A stretch of DNA of 64,000 nucleotides from JACMNW01 sp031406155 (lineage in GTDB: Bacteria > Pseudomonadota > Alphaproteobacteria > Rhodobacterales > Rhodobacteraceae). The notes below the pieces were generated by a model. The model did not search any database and was not told the DNA's origin. It was given only the letters and a program-made list of their open reading frames with translations. The position numbers and the translations under genes are program-made. Positions 16,634 through 25,810 of the stretch are shown in pieces. The stretch spans positions 30,729 to 94,728 of the forward strand of contig JANOGW010000096.1 in assembly GCA_031406155.1 (NCBI GenBank), written 5' to 3'. Position 1 is the first letter of the stretch, and each line of letters starts with the position of its first letter.

Positions 16634-18053
16634 CGATCACGTCGGGCTCCAATGGGGCTGCGGTCGGGGCCGTGGGTTGTGCCAAGGCCATCAGGCGCGA
16701 CAGATCCATATTGCCGGACGCTGGTGCCGACCCCGCAGCGGGCGCGCGCCAGCTTAAAGTGTCGAACCCGCCGCAATTGTCGCAGATCGGGCGCCATTCG
16801 GCGTGAATTGCGTGGCATTTGTCGCAGCACCATTGCGGCCCGCGCGGAGCGGCCAGCGCGCGGGCCAGCCAATCGCGCACAACTGTATCATCAGCGCCTT
16901 CTCCACGCGCAATCGCTGCCATCAGCGCAAGCGAGCGTCCGGTGGGACCGGTTTCCGCCAGATCACCAAGTGCACGGCGCGCCGCAGGAAAATCTTCCGC
17001 CGCGATGTTCAGTTCCGCCAGCAGCATCCTGGTTTCCGGGGCATCGGCGCGAAGGCTCGTCAGCGCCTTGAACCGTTTCAGCCGTGCGGCCGGGGTTTCT
17101 TCCGGCTCGATCTCTGCGAAAGCGGTGGCAAGATCGGGGTGCGGCATCACTTCCCACGCTTTTTTGAGCACCCTCAGCGCATTTTTCTTTTCGCCTTTCA
17201 GGGTATAACTGCGTGCGGCCATTGCGGCAGCGGGGATCAGGTCAGGCGACAGTTTGTTCGCCTCGATCGCGGCCTCGCGCGCATCGATCGGCGTTGCATC
17301 GTCCATCACAACCCGCGCTTCTTGCAGGGCAAGAACAGCATCGCGCCGGCGGTAGACATCGCGTGGCAATTCACCGGATTTCAGCTTTGCACCCAGCGTG
17401 GCTCGCGCGCCTTTCCAATCGGAATGCTCAGCCTGCAGCTTTAACAACACATCTTGTGTGTCCCCGTGTTTGGGTTTCAGCGCGAAAGCCTTTTCCGCCA
17501 ATCGAAGCGCTGTTTCGGTGTCGCCTTCGGCAAGCTTTTGCTTCATCAGGCCCCGAATACCGACAAAGCGGGTCTTGTCATCGCCCAGCAGGGTTTTGTA
17601 GGCCTGTATCGCGCGCTTGGTATCGCCAGCCATTTCGGCGGCTTGTGCTGTCAACAGCGTTGTCAGTTCCGGCATGTCGAGAAACTTTTCGGCTTTCGCG
17701 GCGCGAGCCAGTGCAATCCGCCCTTCCCCCGAGGCGATGGCCATCATCCCCTCTGCCAGCGCCTGATAGCCCTTGCGTTCACGATTGCGGTCGAAATAGC
17801 GTGAAATGGCGGTTTCGTCGCCGTTCAGAAACCGCAAAACGGCAACGATCAAACCGACCAGTTTCAACACGACCCAGACGAGTGCGACCAGCACCAAGGT
17901 GCCAATAACTGCCTGCAACGGGCCAAAGGTGAATTCGTATCCGGCAACTGCGATCCGGATGCCGCCCCCGGTATCCAGCAATACGCCCGCGCCAAATGTC
18001 AGCGCCGCGATGGTAGCCACAAACAACAGAACCTTGATCAATGACCAGATCAT
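16602..18053 (-). CDS. hemY: HemY-family tetratricopeptide membrane protein
   Basis: 483 residues: two N-terminal transmembrane helices (about 3-25 and 42-64), then the HemY N-terminal domain and helical TPR repeats with cytoplasmic or periplasmic orientation uncertain. Near the C-terminus a four-cysteine knuckle (CDKC...CDNC, about 408-430) looks like a zinc ribbon, a feature seen in alphaproteobacterial members. HemY is linked to late haem and protoporphyrin metabolism mainly by gene context. Here hemD is two genes upstream on the same strand, and the mitofilin-like gene ends 9 bases before it. Confidence 0.88.
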   Translation of the reverse strand: MIWSLIKVLLFVATIAALTFGAGVLLDTGGGIRIAVAGYEFTFGPLQAVIGTLVLVALVWVVLKLVGLIVAVLRFLNGDETAISRYFDRNRERKGYQALAEGMMAIASGEGRIALARAAKAEKFLDMPELTTLLTAQAAEMAGDTKRAIQAYKTLLGDDKTRFVGIRGLMKQKLAEGDTETALRLAEKAFALKPKHGDTQDVLLKLQAEHSDWKGARATLGAKLKSGELPRDVYRRRDAVLALQEARVVMDDATPIDAREAAIEANKLSPDLIPAAAMAARSYTLKGEKKNALRVLKKAWEVMPHPDLATAFAEIEPEETPAARLKRFKALTSLRADAPETRMLLAELNIAAEDFPAARRALGDLAETGPTGRSLALMAAIARGEGADDTVVRDWLARALAAPRGPQWCCDKCHAIHAEWRPICDNCGGFDTLSWRAPAAGSAPASGNMDLSRLMALAQPTAPTAAPLEPDVIDVEAIVRQAN

Positions 18054-18062
18054 TGCGCGCCC

Positions 18063-19208
18063 CTATTGCCCATTCAGCGTTGCGGAAAGATCGGCAATGG
18101 CCTGTTCTGCCGTCAACCGTCGGATGGCATCGGCAACCCAATCTGACATCGCCTCAATTCCAGCCGGCGGCAAGGCTGCGAGTTCGGAGACCGCGGTTTC
18201 CAGTTGTCCGTCGCGCAATGCTGCCTCTGCGCGCGACAGAACGGCATCGGGATCCGATCCTTCACGCGGTGTCAGCGACCGGGCACCGCTTTGGCTGCGC
18301 ATGAATGCGGACAGCCGGTCCGCCCAGCCTTCGCCCATATCGGCGCGAATCGATGCCTCAAGCGCCGCGCGGGCCGGTTCGGCAAAACTGTCTTGCAAAG
18401 ATATGAGGCTGGGCACAGACTCGCCTGCAGCAGTCAGGGCCGTTGGGATGTCTGTGCCCATGGCCCTTAGTCCTTCCAAGGCGGGACCAAGCGGGGCACC
18501 ACTTTGAAAGGCGGCTCTGACATGGCTTAAAGCAGCCTGTTTTGCTGCCGTGACGACTGCGCCCTCAGCAGCGGCAATCCGTTCCTCAGCGGCAGCCGAA
18601 GCCGCGTCGAGGTTGGCGACAAGCGCGGGGTCAGCATCCTTTTGAGCCTCTATCATGGCCCGAAGACTCTTGAGTTCTCGGTCCATCACAGCGATGGCTG
18701 CGGCTGGCGCGGCGTCACCGCCAACTGACGCGGCCTCGATTGCAGCAAGCCGTTCTTCCAGCATGCCAAGGCTAGCCTGCAATGTGGCAGTATCAGGCGA
18801 TGCTGACACCGCCGCCTCCAGCGCTGCAATTCGGTCGGCGAGCGCCGGATCGGCGACGGGTCTTTCGGCAAGGGATGCCAGTTCAGATCGCAAGGCCAGG
18901 CCTTCTGCAGCGTTTGCGTCCAGTTGCACCTGCACTGCAGCGATTGCATCGGCGGAGCCGGTGTCCGGAAAGACGTATTTTGCCACACCGAATCCCGCGC
19001 CGGCCAGAAGTGCTCCGCCCAGCACGAATCCCAGCAAGCCACTTTGGCGTGCCTCCGGCTTTTGAAGCACCGCCGCGACATCGGGGTCGGGTTCAGGGCC
19101 CGCGTTGATTGTACGGTCAGGCTCTTGCAAGATTACGGGTTCGGTTGCCTCAACGGCCAGCAGCGCCCCGTCATCTTCGTGGGGCTGTGCGTTCTTCGCG
19201 TCTGCCAT
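18063..19208 (-). CDS. Mitofilin-like inner-membrane protein (COG4223)
   Basis: 381 residues. A short acidic N-terminus precedes one transmembrane helix (about 57-78), followed by a long Ala/Glu-rich coiled-coil region (about 85-240) and a C-terminal helical domain (about 240-375) resembling the mitofilin/Mic60 signature. In alphaproteobacteria this protein is regarded as the bacterial relative of Mic60 and is encoded between hemD and hemY, as here. The ATG at 19208 has GGAG at 8 nt. A longer frame to 19283 is rejected. Confidence 0.85.
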   Translation of the reverse strand: MADAKNAQPHEDDGALLAVEATEPVILQEPDRTINAGPEPDPDVAAVLQKPEARQSGLLGFVLGGALLAGAGFGVAKYVFPDTGSADAIAAVQVQLDANAAEGLALRSELASLAERPVADPALADRIAALEAAVSASPDTATLQASLGMLEERLAAIEAASVGGDAAPAAAIAVMDRELKSLRAMIEAQKDADPALVANLDAASAAAEERIAAAEGAVVTAAKQAALSHVRAAFQSGAPLGPALEGLRAMGTDIPTALTAAGESVPSLISLQDSFAEPARAALEASIRADMGEGWADRLSAFMRSQSGARSLTPREGSDPDAVLSRAEAALRDGQLETAVSELAALPPAGIEAMSDWVADAIRRLTAEQAIADLSATLNGQ

Positions 19209-19283
19209 GGCCGGATCTCCGCCTGATTTCAGCGGCAAGACATGTGCCGCTGATCGTATCTTAGTCTGTCCGCGTGGCGGCAT

Positions 19284-20030
19284 TCAAGCAGTCCGCAAAT
19301 CCACGAGCAGCAGAGCCACCGTGTTCAGCATGGATGCTGCGTCCGGCTTGGTCGCAACCCTGACTTGGGCACCGAAACCGGCCACTTCAAGGGCAACCTC
19401 GCCACTGATCGCCGCCACGAAAATAGGAGACGTAACTGCCACGCGCGCCAATTCCCTGGCAAAGATGATTGCTGTCCGTGGGGAAAACAACGGCACCAGA
19501 ACCGGGTTGGTGCCCATCAGTGCGCTTTGTGCATCTGCCGTCAGGGGCAGTTGGTCCTGCACATAGATAACAGCATAATACGTCTCTATTCCTGCGGAAT
19601 TAAGATGGTCGGCGATTGACCCCCGTGCATCACGCCCACGCAGGTGCAGAAGTTTGCCCGCCGGGCGCAGCGCTTTGATCCGGTCGATCAACGCCGCCGC
19701 ATCGCGCGCCACCGCGACCACGTTCAATCCTGCCTTGCGGGCATGGTGTGCTGTCTGCTCGCCAACGCAAAACACATCGCCGGGCAGGCCCCCGGCGTTG
19801 GCATCAAACCGCCCGAAAGCCTGGACGCCGGTCTGCGATGTCAGGATCAGCGCGGTAAATGGACCCGTCGGCACATTGGGCGAAAAGAATCGCGGTGCCA
19901 TCAGCGGGGTCGCCACAAGCCGCACCTGATCGCCAAAGCGGCGTTGAAGGCCCTGCGCAAAGGCTACAGCCTGATCGGCGGGGCGGGTCAGCAGCACTGG
20001 CACGGGGTTGGCGCGGGATTGTATGACCAT
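19284..20030 (-). CDS. hemD: Uroporphyrinogen-III synthase
   Basis: Closes and isomerises hydroxymethylbilane to uroporphyrinogen III in the cytoplasm. The 248-residue protein has the two-domain HemD pattern, beginning VLLTRPADQAVAFAQGL, with ALILTSQTGVQAF in the first domain and PVLVPLFSPRTAIIFAREL in the second. These segments match the family, which is otherwise poorly conserved. The ATG at 20030 is chosen because upstream codons resemble non-coding sequence and approach tsaD. It is divergent from tsaD with 46 bases between starts. No hemC lies in the window. Confidence 0.85.
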   Translation of the reverse strand: MVIQSRANPVPVLLTRPADQAVAFAQGLQRRFGDQVRLVATPLMAPRFFSPNVPTGPFTALILTSQTGVQAFGRFDANAGGLPGDVFCVGEQTAHHARKAGLNVVAVARDAAALIDRIKALRPAGKLLHLRGRDARGSIADHLNSAGIETYYAVIYVQDQLPLTADAQSALMGTNPVLVPLFSPRTAIIFARELARVAVTSPIFVAAISGEVALEVAGFGAQVRVATKPDAASMLNTVALLLVDLRTA

Positions 20031-20076
20031 GCGTCCGGTGTTACCTGCGCTTAACCTTTCTGGCAATCGGCGGCCG

Positions 20077-21174
20077 ATGCGCAAAACACTTACATTTCTT
20101 GGTCTGGAGAGCAGCTGCGATGATACGGCGGCGGCTGTGGTGCGCTATGTGCCGGGCCAGCCTGCGCAAATTCTGTCGTCGGTGATAGACGGGCAGACAG
20201 CGCTTCATGCGCCGTTTGGCGGCATCGTCCCCGAGATCGCCGCCCGGGCGCATGCCGAGCGGCTGGATCATTGCGTCGAGCGCGCCATGGCTGACGCGCG
20301 GCTGACATTTGCGGATCTTGACGGCGTGGCGGTCACCGCAGGGCCGGGTCTGATCGGCGGCGTTCTGTCGGGTGTGATGTGCGCCAAGGGCATCGCGGTT
20401 GCGACGGGGCTTCCGCTGGTCGGGGTTAACCATCTGGCCGGGCACGCGCTGACACCCCGGCTGACCGATGGGCTGGCGTTTCCGTATCTGATGTTGCTGG
20501 TATCGGGCGGGCATTGCCAGTTCGTGCAGGTCAACGGTGCCGAGGACTTCGTGCGGCTTGGCGGCACCATCGACGATGCCCCGGGTGAGGCGTTTGACAA
20601 GATCGCCAAGCTGCTTGCCCTGCCCCAGCCCGGCGGGCCTGCGGTCGAACGCGAGGCGGCGTCGGGCGATCCGAAGCGGTTTGCCTTTCCACGCCCGTTG
20701 CTGGACAGGCCGGGGTGCGATTTGTCTTTTTCGGGGCTGAAAACGGCGGTGCTGCGCGCCCGTGATGCACTGATTTCGGCGCAGGGCGGCATCACACTGC
20801 AGGATCGCCGCGATCTTTGCGCCGGTTTTCAGGCCGCGGTCGCCGATGTTCTGGCCGAAAAGACCCGTCGCGCACTATCTCGCTACTTGGCCGATGCACA
20901 CACCGCGCCTGCCTTTGCGGTTGCTGGCGGTGTTGCTGCAAATCAAGCCATTCGCGCCGTGTTAGAGACTGTCTGCGCACAAGACGCCGTGCCATTTCTG
21001 GCGCCACCGCTGCATTTATGCACAGACAATGCTGCGATAATTGCCTGGGCCGGGATCGAGCGGTACCGGGTTGGCGCGCGCGACGGCATGGATCTTGCCG
21101 CCCGCCCCCGCTGGCCACTGGATGCACGCAGCCCGGCGATGCTCGGCTCTGGCAAGAAAGGGGCTAAGGCATGA
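20077..21174 (+). CDS. tsaD: tRNA N6-threonylcarbamoyladenosine transferase TsaD
   Basis: Catalytic subunit of the t6A37 tRNA modification. The 365-residue protein begins LTFLGLESSCDDTAAAVV, the canonical TsaD start. It has the iron-binding NHLAGH motif (His119, His123) and DDAPGEAFDKIAKLL, the usual nucleotide-binding region. The first Met of the canonical start lies at 20077. An upstream extension to 20008 overlaps the divergent hemD gene and is rejected. tsaE, encoding the partner ATPase, lies at 33881. The stop overlaps gpsA as ATGA. Confidence 0.96.
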   Translation: MRKTLTFLGLESSCDDTAAAVVRYVPGQPAQILSSVIDGQTALHAPFGGIVPEIAARAHAERLDHCVERAMADARLTFADLDGVAVTAGPGLIGGVLSGVMCAKGIAVATGLPLVGVNHLAGHALTPRLTDGLAFPYLMLLVSGGHCQFVQVNGAEDFVRLGGTIDDAPGEAFDKIAKLLALPQPGGPAVEREAASGDPKRFAFPRPLLDRPGCDLSFSGLKTAVLRARDALISAQGGITLQDRRDLCAGFQAAVADVLAEKTRRALSRYLADAHTAPAFAVAGGVAANQAIRAVLETVCAQDAVPFLAPPLHLCTDNAAIIAWAGIERYRVGARDGMDLAARPRWPLDARSPAMLGSGKKGAKA

Positions 21175-22118
21175 CGCGGATACAGATCATCGGCGCGGGC
21201 GCGTTTGGCACTGCAATGGCCGTGGTGCTGGCAGGCGCGGGCAAGTCGGTAACATTGGTCGGGCGCGACCCCGGTCTGGCCGCCCGCCGGGAAAGCCTGC
21301 GTTTGCCTGGGGTTCGGGTGCCAGACAGCGTCGATTTGGCGGATCAACCGCATTCCGAAGCCGGGCTTACCCTGATGGCACTGCCGATGCAGGTGCAGGT
21401 GGGGTGGCTGGCGGTGCACGGTCTGACGCTGGCGCGCGGGCCGGTCATCTCCTGCGCCAAGGGGATCGATCTGGCTACCGGTCGCGGCGCCGTGGCGGTG
21501 ATTGCCGATGCCGTGCTGGGGGTGATGGTCGGGCTGCTGACCGGGCCAGGGTTTGCCGCAGATGTTGCCGCCGGCTTGCCCACGGCTATGACTTTGGCCT
21601 GCGCGGATGCCCGGGGTGGTGAGGCGATGCAAGGGCTGTTGGCCACGCCAACGCTGCGGATCTATCGCACCACTGATGTGGTCGGGGCAGAACTTGGTGG
21701 CGCGTTGAAGAATGTCATTGCTATTGCGGCAGGCGTTGTCATCGGCGCTGGCCTGGGGGAGTCTGCCCGGGCGGCACTGATGACGCGCGGCTATGCGGAA
21801 ATGGTGCGCGCCGCACTTGCCATGGGTGCCCGGGCAGAGACGCTGGCAGGCCTGTCGGGCCTTGGCGATCTGGTGTTGACCTGCACATCCGATCAGTCGC
21901 GCAATTTTCGGTTTGGTCGTGCTTTGGGGGCGGGGCAAGCATTTGATCCCGCGATCACGGTAGAAGGGGTTGCAACCGCGCAGGCGATGTTGAAACTGAG
22001 CGCGCGACATGGTCTTGATCTGCCGATAACCGCGATGGTTGCCGCATTCACCACGGGCCAGATTTCCATGTCAGACGCCATTCAATCGCTGCTCTCCCGC
22101 CCGTTGAAACAGGAATAA
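21171..22118 (+). CDS. gpsA: Glycerol-3-phosphate dehydrogenase [NAD(P)+]
   Basis: Reduces dihydroxyacetone phosphate to sn-glycerol 3-phosphate for phospholipid synthesis. The 315 residues have the Rossmann motif GAGAFG (8-13), the catalytic Lys region ELGGALKNVIAIAAGVVIG and GLSGLGDLVLTC, all diagnostic of GpsA. The start overlaps tsaD by four bases. The tsaD-gpsA-yciI-EVE order with overlaps or few-base gaps implies one transcript. Confidence 0.95.
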   Translation: MTRIQIIGAGAFGTAMAVVLAGAGKSVTLVGRDPGLAARRESLRLPGVRVPDSVDLADQPHSEAGLTLMALPMQVQVGWLAVHGLTLARGPVISCAKGIDLATGRGAVAVIADAVLGVMVGLLTGPGFAADVAAGLPTAMTLACADARGGEAMQGLLATPTLRIYRTTDVVGAELGGALKNVIAIAAGVVIGAGLGESARAALMTRGYAEMVRAALAMGARAETLAGLSGLGDLVLTCTSDQSRNFRFGRALGAGQAFDPAITVEGVATAQAMLKLSARHGLDLPITAMVAAFTTGQISMSDAIQSLLSRPLKQE

Positions 22119-22121
22119 GCC

Positions 22122-22394
22122 ATGCGTGTTGCGCTGATCTGCATCGATAAACCCGACGCGTTACAAACGCGAGCCGACAATCGCGCGGCACATCTTGCAC
22201 ATATCGCCGCCACGGGCGTGGTTGAAATGGCCGGGCCATTCCTTGATGCGCACGGCCAGATGAACGGATCACTGATTATCCTAAGCGTCGATGGTCTTGC
22301 AGAAGCGCAGGATTGGGCCGCATCAGACCCTTATTCAAAGGCCGGGTTGTTCGAATCCGTCACAATCAGCGAATGGAAAAAGGTGGTGGGATGA
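22122..22394 (+). CDS. YciI family protein
   Basis: 90-residue YciI-like ferredoxin-fold protein. The C-terminal half has the family pattern DGLAEAQDWAASDPYSKAGL, including the conserved Asp-Pro with Tyr. The N-terminal ALICIDKP and RADNRAAHLAH segments carry the conserved His expected in the active site. Function is unknown in this group, though some relatives dechlorinate. It starts 3 bases after gpsA and overlaps the EVE gene as ATGA. Confidence 0.85.
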   Translation: MRVALICIDKPDALQTRADNRAAHLAHIAATGVVEMAGPFLDAHGQMNGSLIILSVDGLAEAQDWAASDPYSKAGLFESVTISEWKKVVG

Positions 22395-22810
22395 AACACT
22401 GGTTGTTCAAATCCGAACCCGATACGTGGAGCTGGGATGAACAGGTCGCGCGTGGGGATGCGGGCGAGGAATGGCATGGCGTGCGCAATTATCAGGCGCG
22501 CAACAACATGCGGGCGATGATGGTGGGCGATCTGGGGTTCTACTACCATTCCAATATCGGCAAGGCCGTGGTCGGCATTGTCGAGGTATGCCGCACCTGC
22601 ATGCCAGACAGCACGACCGACGATCCGCGCTGGGATTGCGTAATGATCCGCGCCGTTTGCCCATTTGCACGGCCCGTCACCCTTGATCAATGCAAAATAC
22701 AGCCGGGGTTGGAACAGATGGTGTTGATCAACAATTCGCGCCTGTCGGTGCAGCCCGTCACCCCCGCCGAATGGCGGATCGTTTGCGGCATGGGCGGCGT
22801 TGCGCCCTGA
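22391..22810 (+). CDS. EVE domain protein
   Basis: 139 residues, essentially one EVE domain: KHWLFKSEPDTWSWDEQVA at the start, WHGVRNYQARNNMRAM, GDLGFYYHS and LINNSRLSVQPVTPAEW at the end. EVE domains bind modified nucleobases in DNA or RNA. This short housekeeping form, sitting next to gpsA and yciI, is common in alphaproteobacteria. The start codon overlaps the yciI stop. A longer frame from 22313 is rejected. Confidence 0.92.
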   Translation: MKHWLFKSEPDTWSWDEQVARGDAGEEWHGVRNYQARNNMRAMMVGDLGFYYHSNIGKAVVGIVEVCRTCMPDSTTDDPRWDCVMIRAVCPFARPVTLDQCKIQPGLEQMVLINNSRLSVQPVTPAEWRIVCGMGGVAP

Positions 22811-22874
22811 ATTTCCTTCGCAACGGCAGATTTTCGCGCCATAATGGTGCAAGACAATGCGAATGGAGGGATAA

Positions 22875-23270
22875 ATGCAATATCTGAACGTCATTGCCGC
22901 AGCGATCGCCGCGTACGCTTTCAGTGCGTTTTGGTACATCGCAATGTCAAAGCAGTGGATGGAAGCAGCCGGATTGCAGGCAGATGCCAGCGGCAGGCCG
23001 CAAGGCAGCGGCAGCCCGATGCCCTACGTTATTGCGCTTGTGGCAATGCTTCTGGTTGCTGGCATGATGCGTCACATGTTTCAAACCAGTGGCATCGTCT
23101 CGGTTGGCGGCGGTCTTATCGCGGGTTTTGGCGTCGGCGCGTTTTTCATCACGCCCTGGGTCGCAATGAATTATGCCTTTGGATTGCGCAAACCCGCGCT
23201 TACCCTGATTGACGGCGTCAACGCCATCGTCGGCTGCGCGATCATGGGACTGATCCTGAACTTGTTCTGA
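22875..23270 (+). CDS. DUF1761 membrane protein
   Basis: 131 residues with four hydrophobic helices (about 3-24, 51-68, 77-99, 110-131) and the DUF1761 start pattern LNVIAAAIAAYAFSAFWY. Function is unknown. GGAGGG lies 6 nt before the ATG. It follows the EVE gene by 64 bases and could be separately transcribed. Confidence 0.82.
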   Translation: MQYLNVIAAAIAAYAFSAFWYIAMSKQWMEAAGLQADASGRPQGSGSPMPYVIALVAMLLVAGMMRHMFQTSGIVSVGGGLIAGFGVGAFFITPWVAMNYAFGLRKPALTLIDGVNAIVGCAIMGLILNLF

Positions 23271-23310
23271 CCAAGGACGCGGCAAATATCATACCGGGCA
23301 ATATGGAGCG

Positions 23311-23346
23311 AAAAATTGGAGGGTCCCGACCCCTCAGGACCCTCCA
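23311..23346 (-). terminator. Rho-independent terminator, leftward
   Basis: A 10-base perfect stem (TGGAGGGTCC / GGACCCTCCA) with a 10-base loop is followed, reading leftward, by ATTTTT. On the plus strand there is no U-tract, so it does not serve DUF1761. The nearest gene on the minus strand, DUF2853, ends 215 bases upstream, so this either ends a long 3' UTR or a separate small RNA (see findings). Confidence 0.7.
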
Positions 23347-23560
23347 TCCACCCCACGTGCTCCCTTAGCACCACACGTGTTCTGAAAAGGTCCCGGGCGT
23401 ACTGCCCTATAACGTCAAGCTACCCCATCGGTCGGCCGTCGCGCAACGCTTAAGCATCTAGAACTTGAAGCAAATCTTCGCCGCCTTGGCAGCGTGCTGA
23501 AAACCGGAACGCCCGCACCGATCATGGGGCGGGCGTCAGGACGAACTGTTTGGCCCGACG
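23347..23560 (-). ncRNA. Candidate small RNA or long 3' UTR between DUF2853 and the leftward terminator
   Basis: No protein gene is visible in the 290-base gap 23271-23560. On the minus strand the segment carries a GC-rich hairpin (GCGGGCGT arms near 23509-23536), two CACGTG palindromes 20 bases apart, and a small hairpin GTGCT-AAGGG-AGCAC. It ends at the strong leftward terminator. No known RNA family was recognised. A clear promoter was not found, so processing from the DUF2853 mRNA is as likely as an independent gene. Confidence 0.3.
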
Positions 23561-23902
23561 TCAGGCGTAGATGCTTTCCTTGCCAAAATGCCTGACCAGC
23601 ATGTAATAGATCACGGCGCGAAACTTGTTACGCTCTGACCGCCCATAGGTGTCGATCACCGCATTGATCGCTTCCATCAGTTTTGGGTTTTCGGCCAGAC
23701 CAAGCTTCTTGATCAGGAAGTTGTTCTTCACGGTTTCCAGCTCTGATGCGTCGCTTCCCGCGACTGTCGCGCTGTCGGCATTATAAATTGCCGGGCCGCA
23801 CCCGATGGTGACCTTGGTCAACAACGCCATATCAGGCTTCATTTTGCATTTGTTCGTCAGATCGTCGGCATACTTCGCGATCAGGTCATCTCTCTTACTC
23901 AT
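23561..23902 (-). CDS. DUF2853 family protein
   Basis: 113 residues from the ATG at 23902, with AAGGAG at 8 nt. It starts MSKRDDLIAKYADDL and contains DMALLTKVTIGCGPAIYNAD, both typical of DUF2853. It is a soluble helical protein of unknown function found in alphaproteobacteria and some Bacteroidetes. It is monocistronic here. Confidence 0.85.
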   Translation of the reverse strand: MSKRDDLIAKYADDLTNKCKMKPDMALLTKVTIGCGPAIYNADSATVAGSDASELETVKNNFLIKKLGLAENPKLMEAINAVIDTYGRSERNKFRAVIYYMLVRHFGKESIYA

Positions 23903-24005
23903 TCGGCAGCTCCTTATTCGTTCCCTGGCACATGACTTTTGTTGTCTCAAAAGTATTCTAACGCGCGAACCTTAGGCCAAAGCCCAGCCGCTACAAAGGG
24001 AAAAT

Positions 24006-24596
24006 TCAGCCCTTTTTCCCCTTGGCTGCTTTTGGCGCAGGGCGGTTTAACTGAATGATATACTGGTTCGCCATCAGGGTCAGGCTCGCCTGATCGCCCA
24101 GGTTTTCCAGCAGATTTTCGACCGCGCGCTTGACCGGCGCACCGCTTTGTTCGGTCTGCCAGTTGAAATCATCGCCCGCAATGATGCCGTCATGTTTGAC
24201 CTTGGCCATGCACAATGCCAGATCGTTGCCGATGAACGGCTCATTATGATTGGCGTCAATATAGACCCAGTCAAGGCTGCCATCCGGCATACCACCCAGC
24301 ACCGTCTCTGACAGGCCGCGATGCACCGTGACGCGCGGATCATCCTTGAAACGGGCAACGACATTGTGCCATTTCTGTTCCATCAGGTGTTCGTTTTTCT
24401 TGCGGCCAAAGCCGGTGTTGGCAAATTCCGGCATGTAAAGCCACGGGTCGATCAGGTGCAGAGCGGATGGCTGGCAGATTTCCATGATCCGGCTGCTGAA
24501 GTACCCTTCCCAAACACCGATTTCGGCTACGACAGCACCTTTTGGCAGCCGGCCGAGCATCCGGTCGCGCAGTTTATCGCGTTTGCTGAGTTCCAT
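24006..24596 (-). CDS. Class I SAM-dependent methyltransferase
   Basis: 196 residues. The glycine-rich motif I is VVAEIGVWEGYFS (about 22-34). Motif II acidic residue lies in LHLIDPW, and WVYIDANHNE / GIIAGDDF are the later core strands, the pattern of Methyltransf_24-type enzymes often linked to glycosyl or surface modification. Substrate is unknown. The ATG at 24596 follows AAGGGGG. The C-terminus is Lys-rich. No operon partner: DUF2853 starts 103 bases downstream. Confidence 0.8.
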   Translation of the reverse strand: MELSKRDKLRDRMLGRLPKGAVVAEIGVWEGYFSSRIMEICQPSALHLIDPWLYMPEFANTGFGRKKNEHLMEQKWHNVVARFKDDPRVTVHRGLSETVLGGMPDGSLDWVYIDANHNEPFIGNDLALCMAKVKHDGIIAGDDFNWQTEQSGAPVKRAVENLLENLGDQASLTLMANQYIIQLNRPAPKAAKGKKG

Positions 24597-24822
24597 TCGC
24601 CGCCCCCTTTTCACGTTTTGCCGCAAGCCTAACGCAGAGCGGATTCGAGCGAAAGGCACGCGGCGTCAATGCCCCGCCTCTGTTGCAATCACGCCGCCTG
24701 TCGGTTGATCTTGCATCAAGACCCGAACGCAACGGGGATCATCATTTTGCCCAAGTTTCGCCAAACTCGGGGGCGGCTGCTTTGTTAACACGGCTTGAGA
24801 TCAATCGCGCGGGGCAGGATCG

Positions 24823-25767
24823 ATGGCATCAGATAAGGACTCGTTTGAAGACCGCCTTCGGCGGATCCGCGAGTCCCGCGCCCAAACCGGCCCCGAGATC
24901 AGTATCGGGCGTGGTCGGGGACCACATGCCCAGCCGAAGTCAGGCTCGATGAAAAGATGGGTAATGGGGTATCTTGTGCTTGGCCTGATCTGCGCCGGGG
25001 CCGTTACAATTGTCGCCGCCAAAATTTCTGCAGGTCCGAACGCCATGTGGCGCGAAACTCAGGCGAAACTCCAGGATGCCAATGCCGTGCCTGCCGAGCC
25101 GGGTCTTGTCGAACGCCTTGCCCTGATGGTATTTCCTTCTGGCGACGAGGCAGGGGATGGCCCCATCGGGTTCCTGCCCGCCGCGCCGGACGGTTGGGTT
25201 CGCGTGACCACGGATGATGCCGCGCTGCCAAATGCCCTTGACGCCATCAAGGCCCGTTGGCCAGTCGGCAGCAACGTGTTGCCGCTTGAGCAGAACCTCG
25301 GGTTCAAACATCTTGACCGGTATCTGGACCTGAAACGCAATCCCGGTATGGAAGAAAAAATACTATCCAGGAACGGTACATCCGCGATCTATCTGAACGG
25401 TAACGGTGAATTTCTAAACGTGCGGCTTGATTACACCTCAGAACGCAGCGCATTGGGCACCACAAATGATCCGGAGAGCTGGATCGAGGCTTTGGCTGCG
25501 ATCGAGGAAAAAGCACTGGAAAGCGGCGAGGTCCTCGAGCGTCTTGAATTGGGCGGGATGGAGGTCACAAACCGAACCAACCCTGCCGGAGAAAGCCTGA
25601 TCATGCGACCGATCGGATCCGATATCTATGCGACGAACGGATTTAAAATTGCCGTTGCCCTGACCAGCAGGGCAGTTCTGCGCTTGGAAGGATTGACCAC
25701 GCCAATCGCGGCGCAAACGCTGATGACCTCGATTGACCGGGACGAGCTATCCGCACTGATTAACTAA
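24823..25767 (+). CDS. Hypothetical single-pass membrane protein
   Basis: 314 residues of unknown family. The N-terminus is charged and basic (RLRRIRESR, about 10-19), followed by one transmembrane helix (about 46-66) and a periplasmic domain of about 240 residues. That domain has mixed alpha/beta character without recognisable motifs and no cysteines. A TTAAC half-site lies about 40 bases upstream. It is convergent with ahcY. It may be a lineage-specific conserved protein, but this could not be tested. Confidence 0.7.
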   Translation: MASDKDSFEDRLRRIRESRAQTGPEISIGRGRGPHAQPKSGSMKRWVMGYLVLGLICAGAVTIVAAKISAGPNAMWRETQAKLQDANAVPAEPGLVERLALMVFPSGDEAGDGPIGFLPAAPDGWVRVTTDDAALPNALDAIKARWPVGSNVLPLEQNLGFKHLDRYLDLKRNPGMEEKILSRNGTSAIYLNGNGEFLNVRLDYTSERSALGTTNDPESWIEALAAIEEKALESGEVLERLELGGMEVTNRTNPAGESLIMRPIGSDIYATNGFKIAVALTSRAVLRLEGLTTPIAAQTLMTSIDRDELSALIN

Positions 25768-25770
25768 CGC

Positions 25771-25795
25771 CCCCCGGCCCAAACAGGGCAGGGGG
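25771..25795. terminator. Hairpin between convergent genes
   Basis: CCCCC-G-GCCC arms with an AAACA loop pair with GGGC-A-GGGGG around one mismatch in the 43-base space between the hypothetical gene and ahcY. No T-run follows in either direction, so it may only stabilise the 3' ends. Confidence 0.35.
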
Positions 25796-25810
25796 TGCCA
25801 AGGTCAGGTT

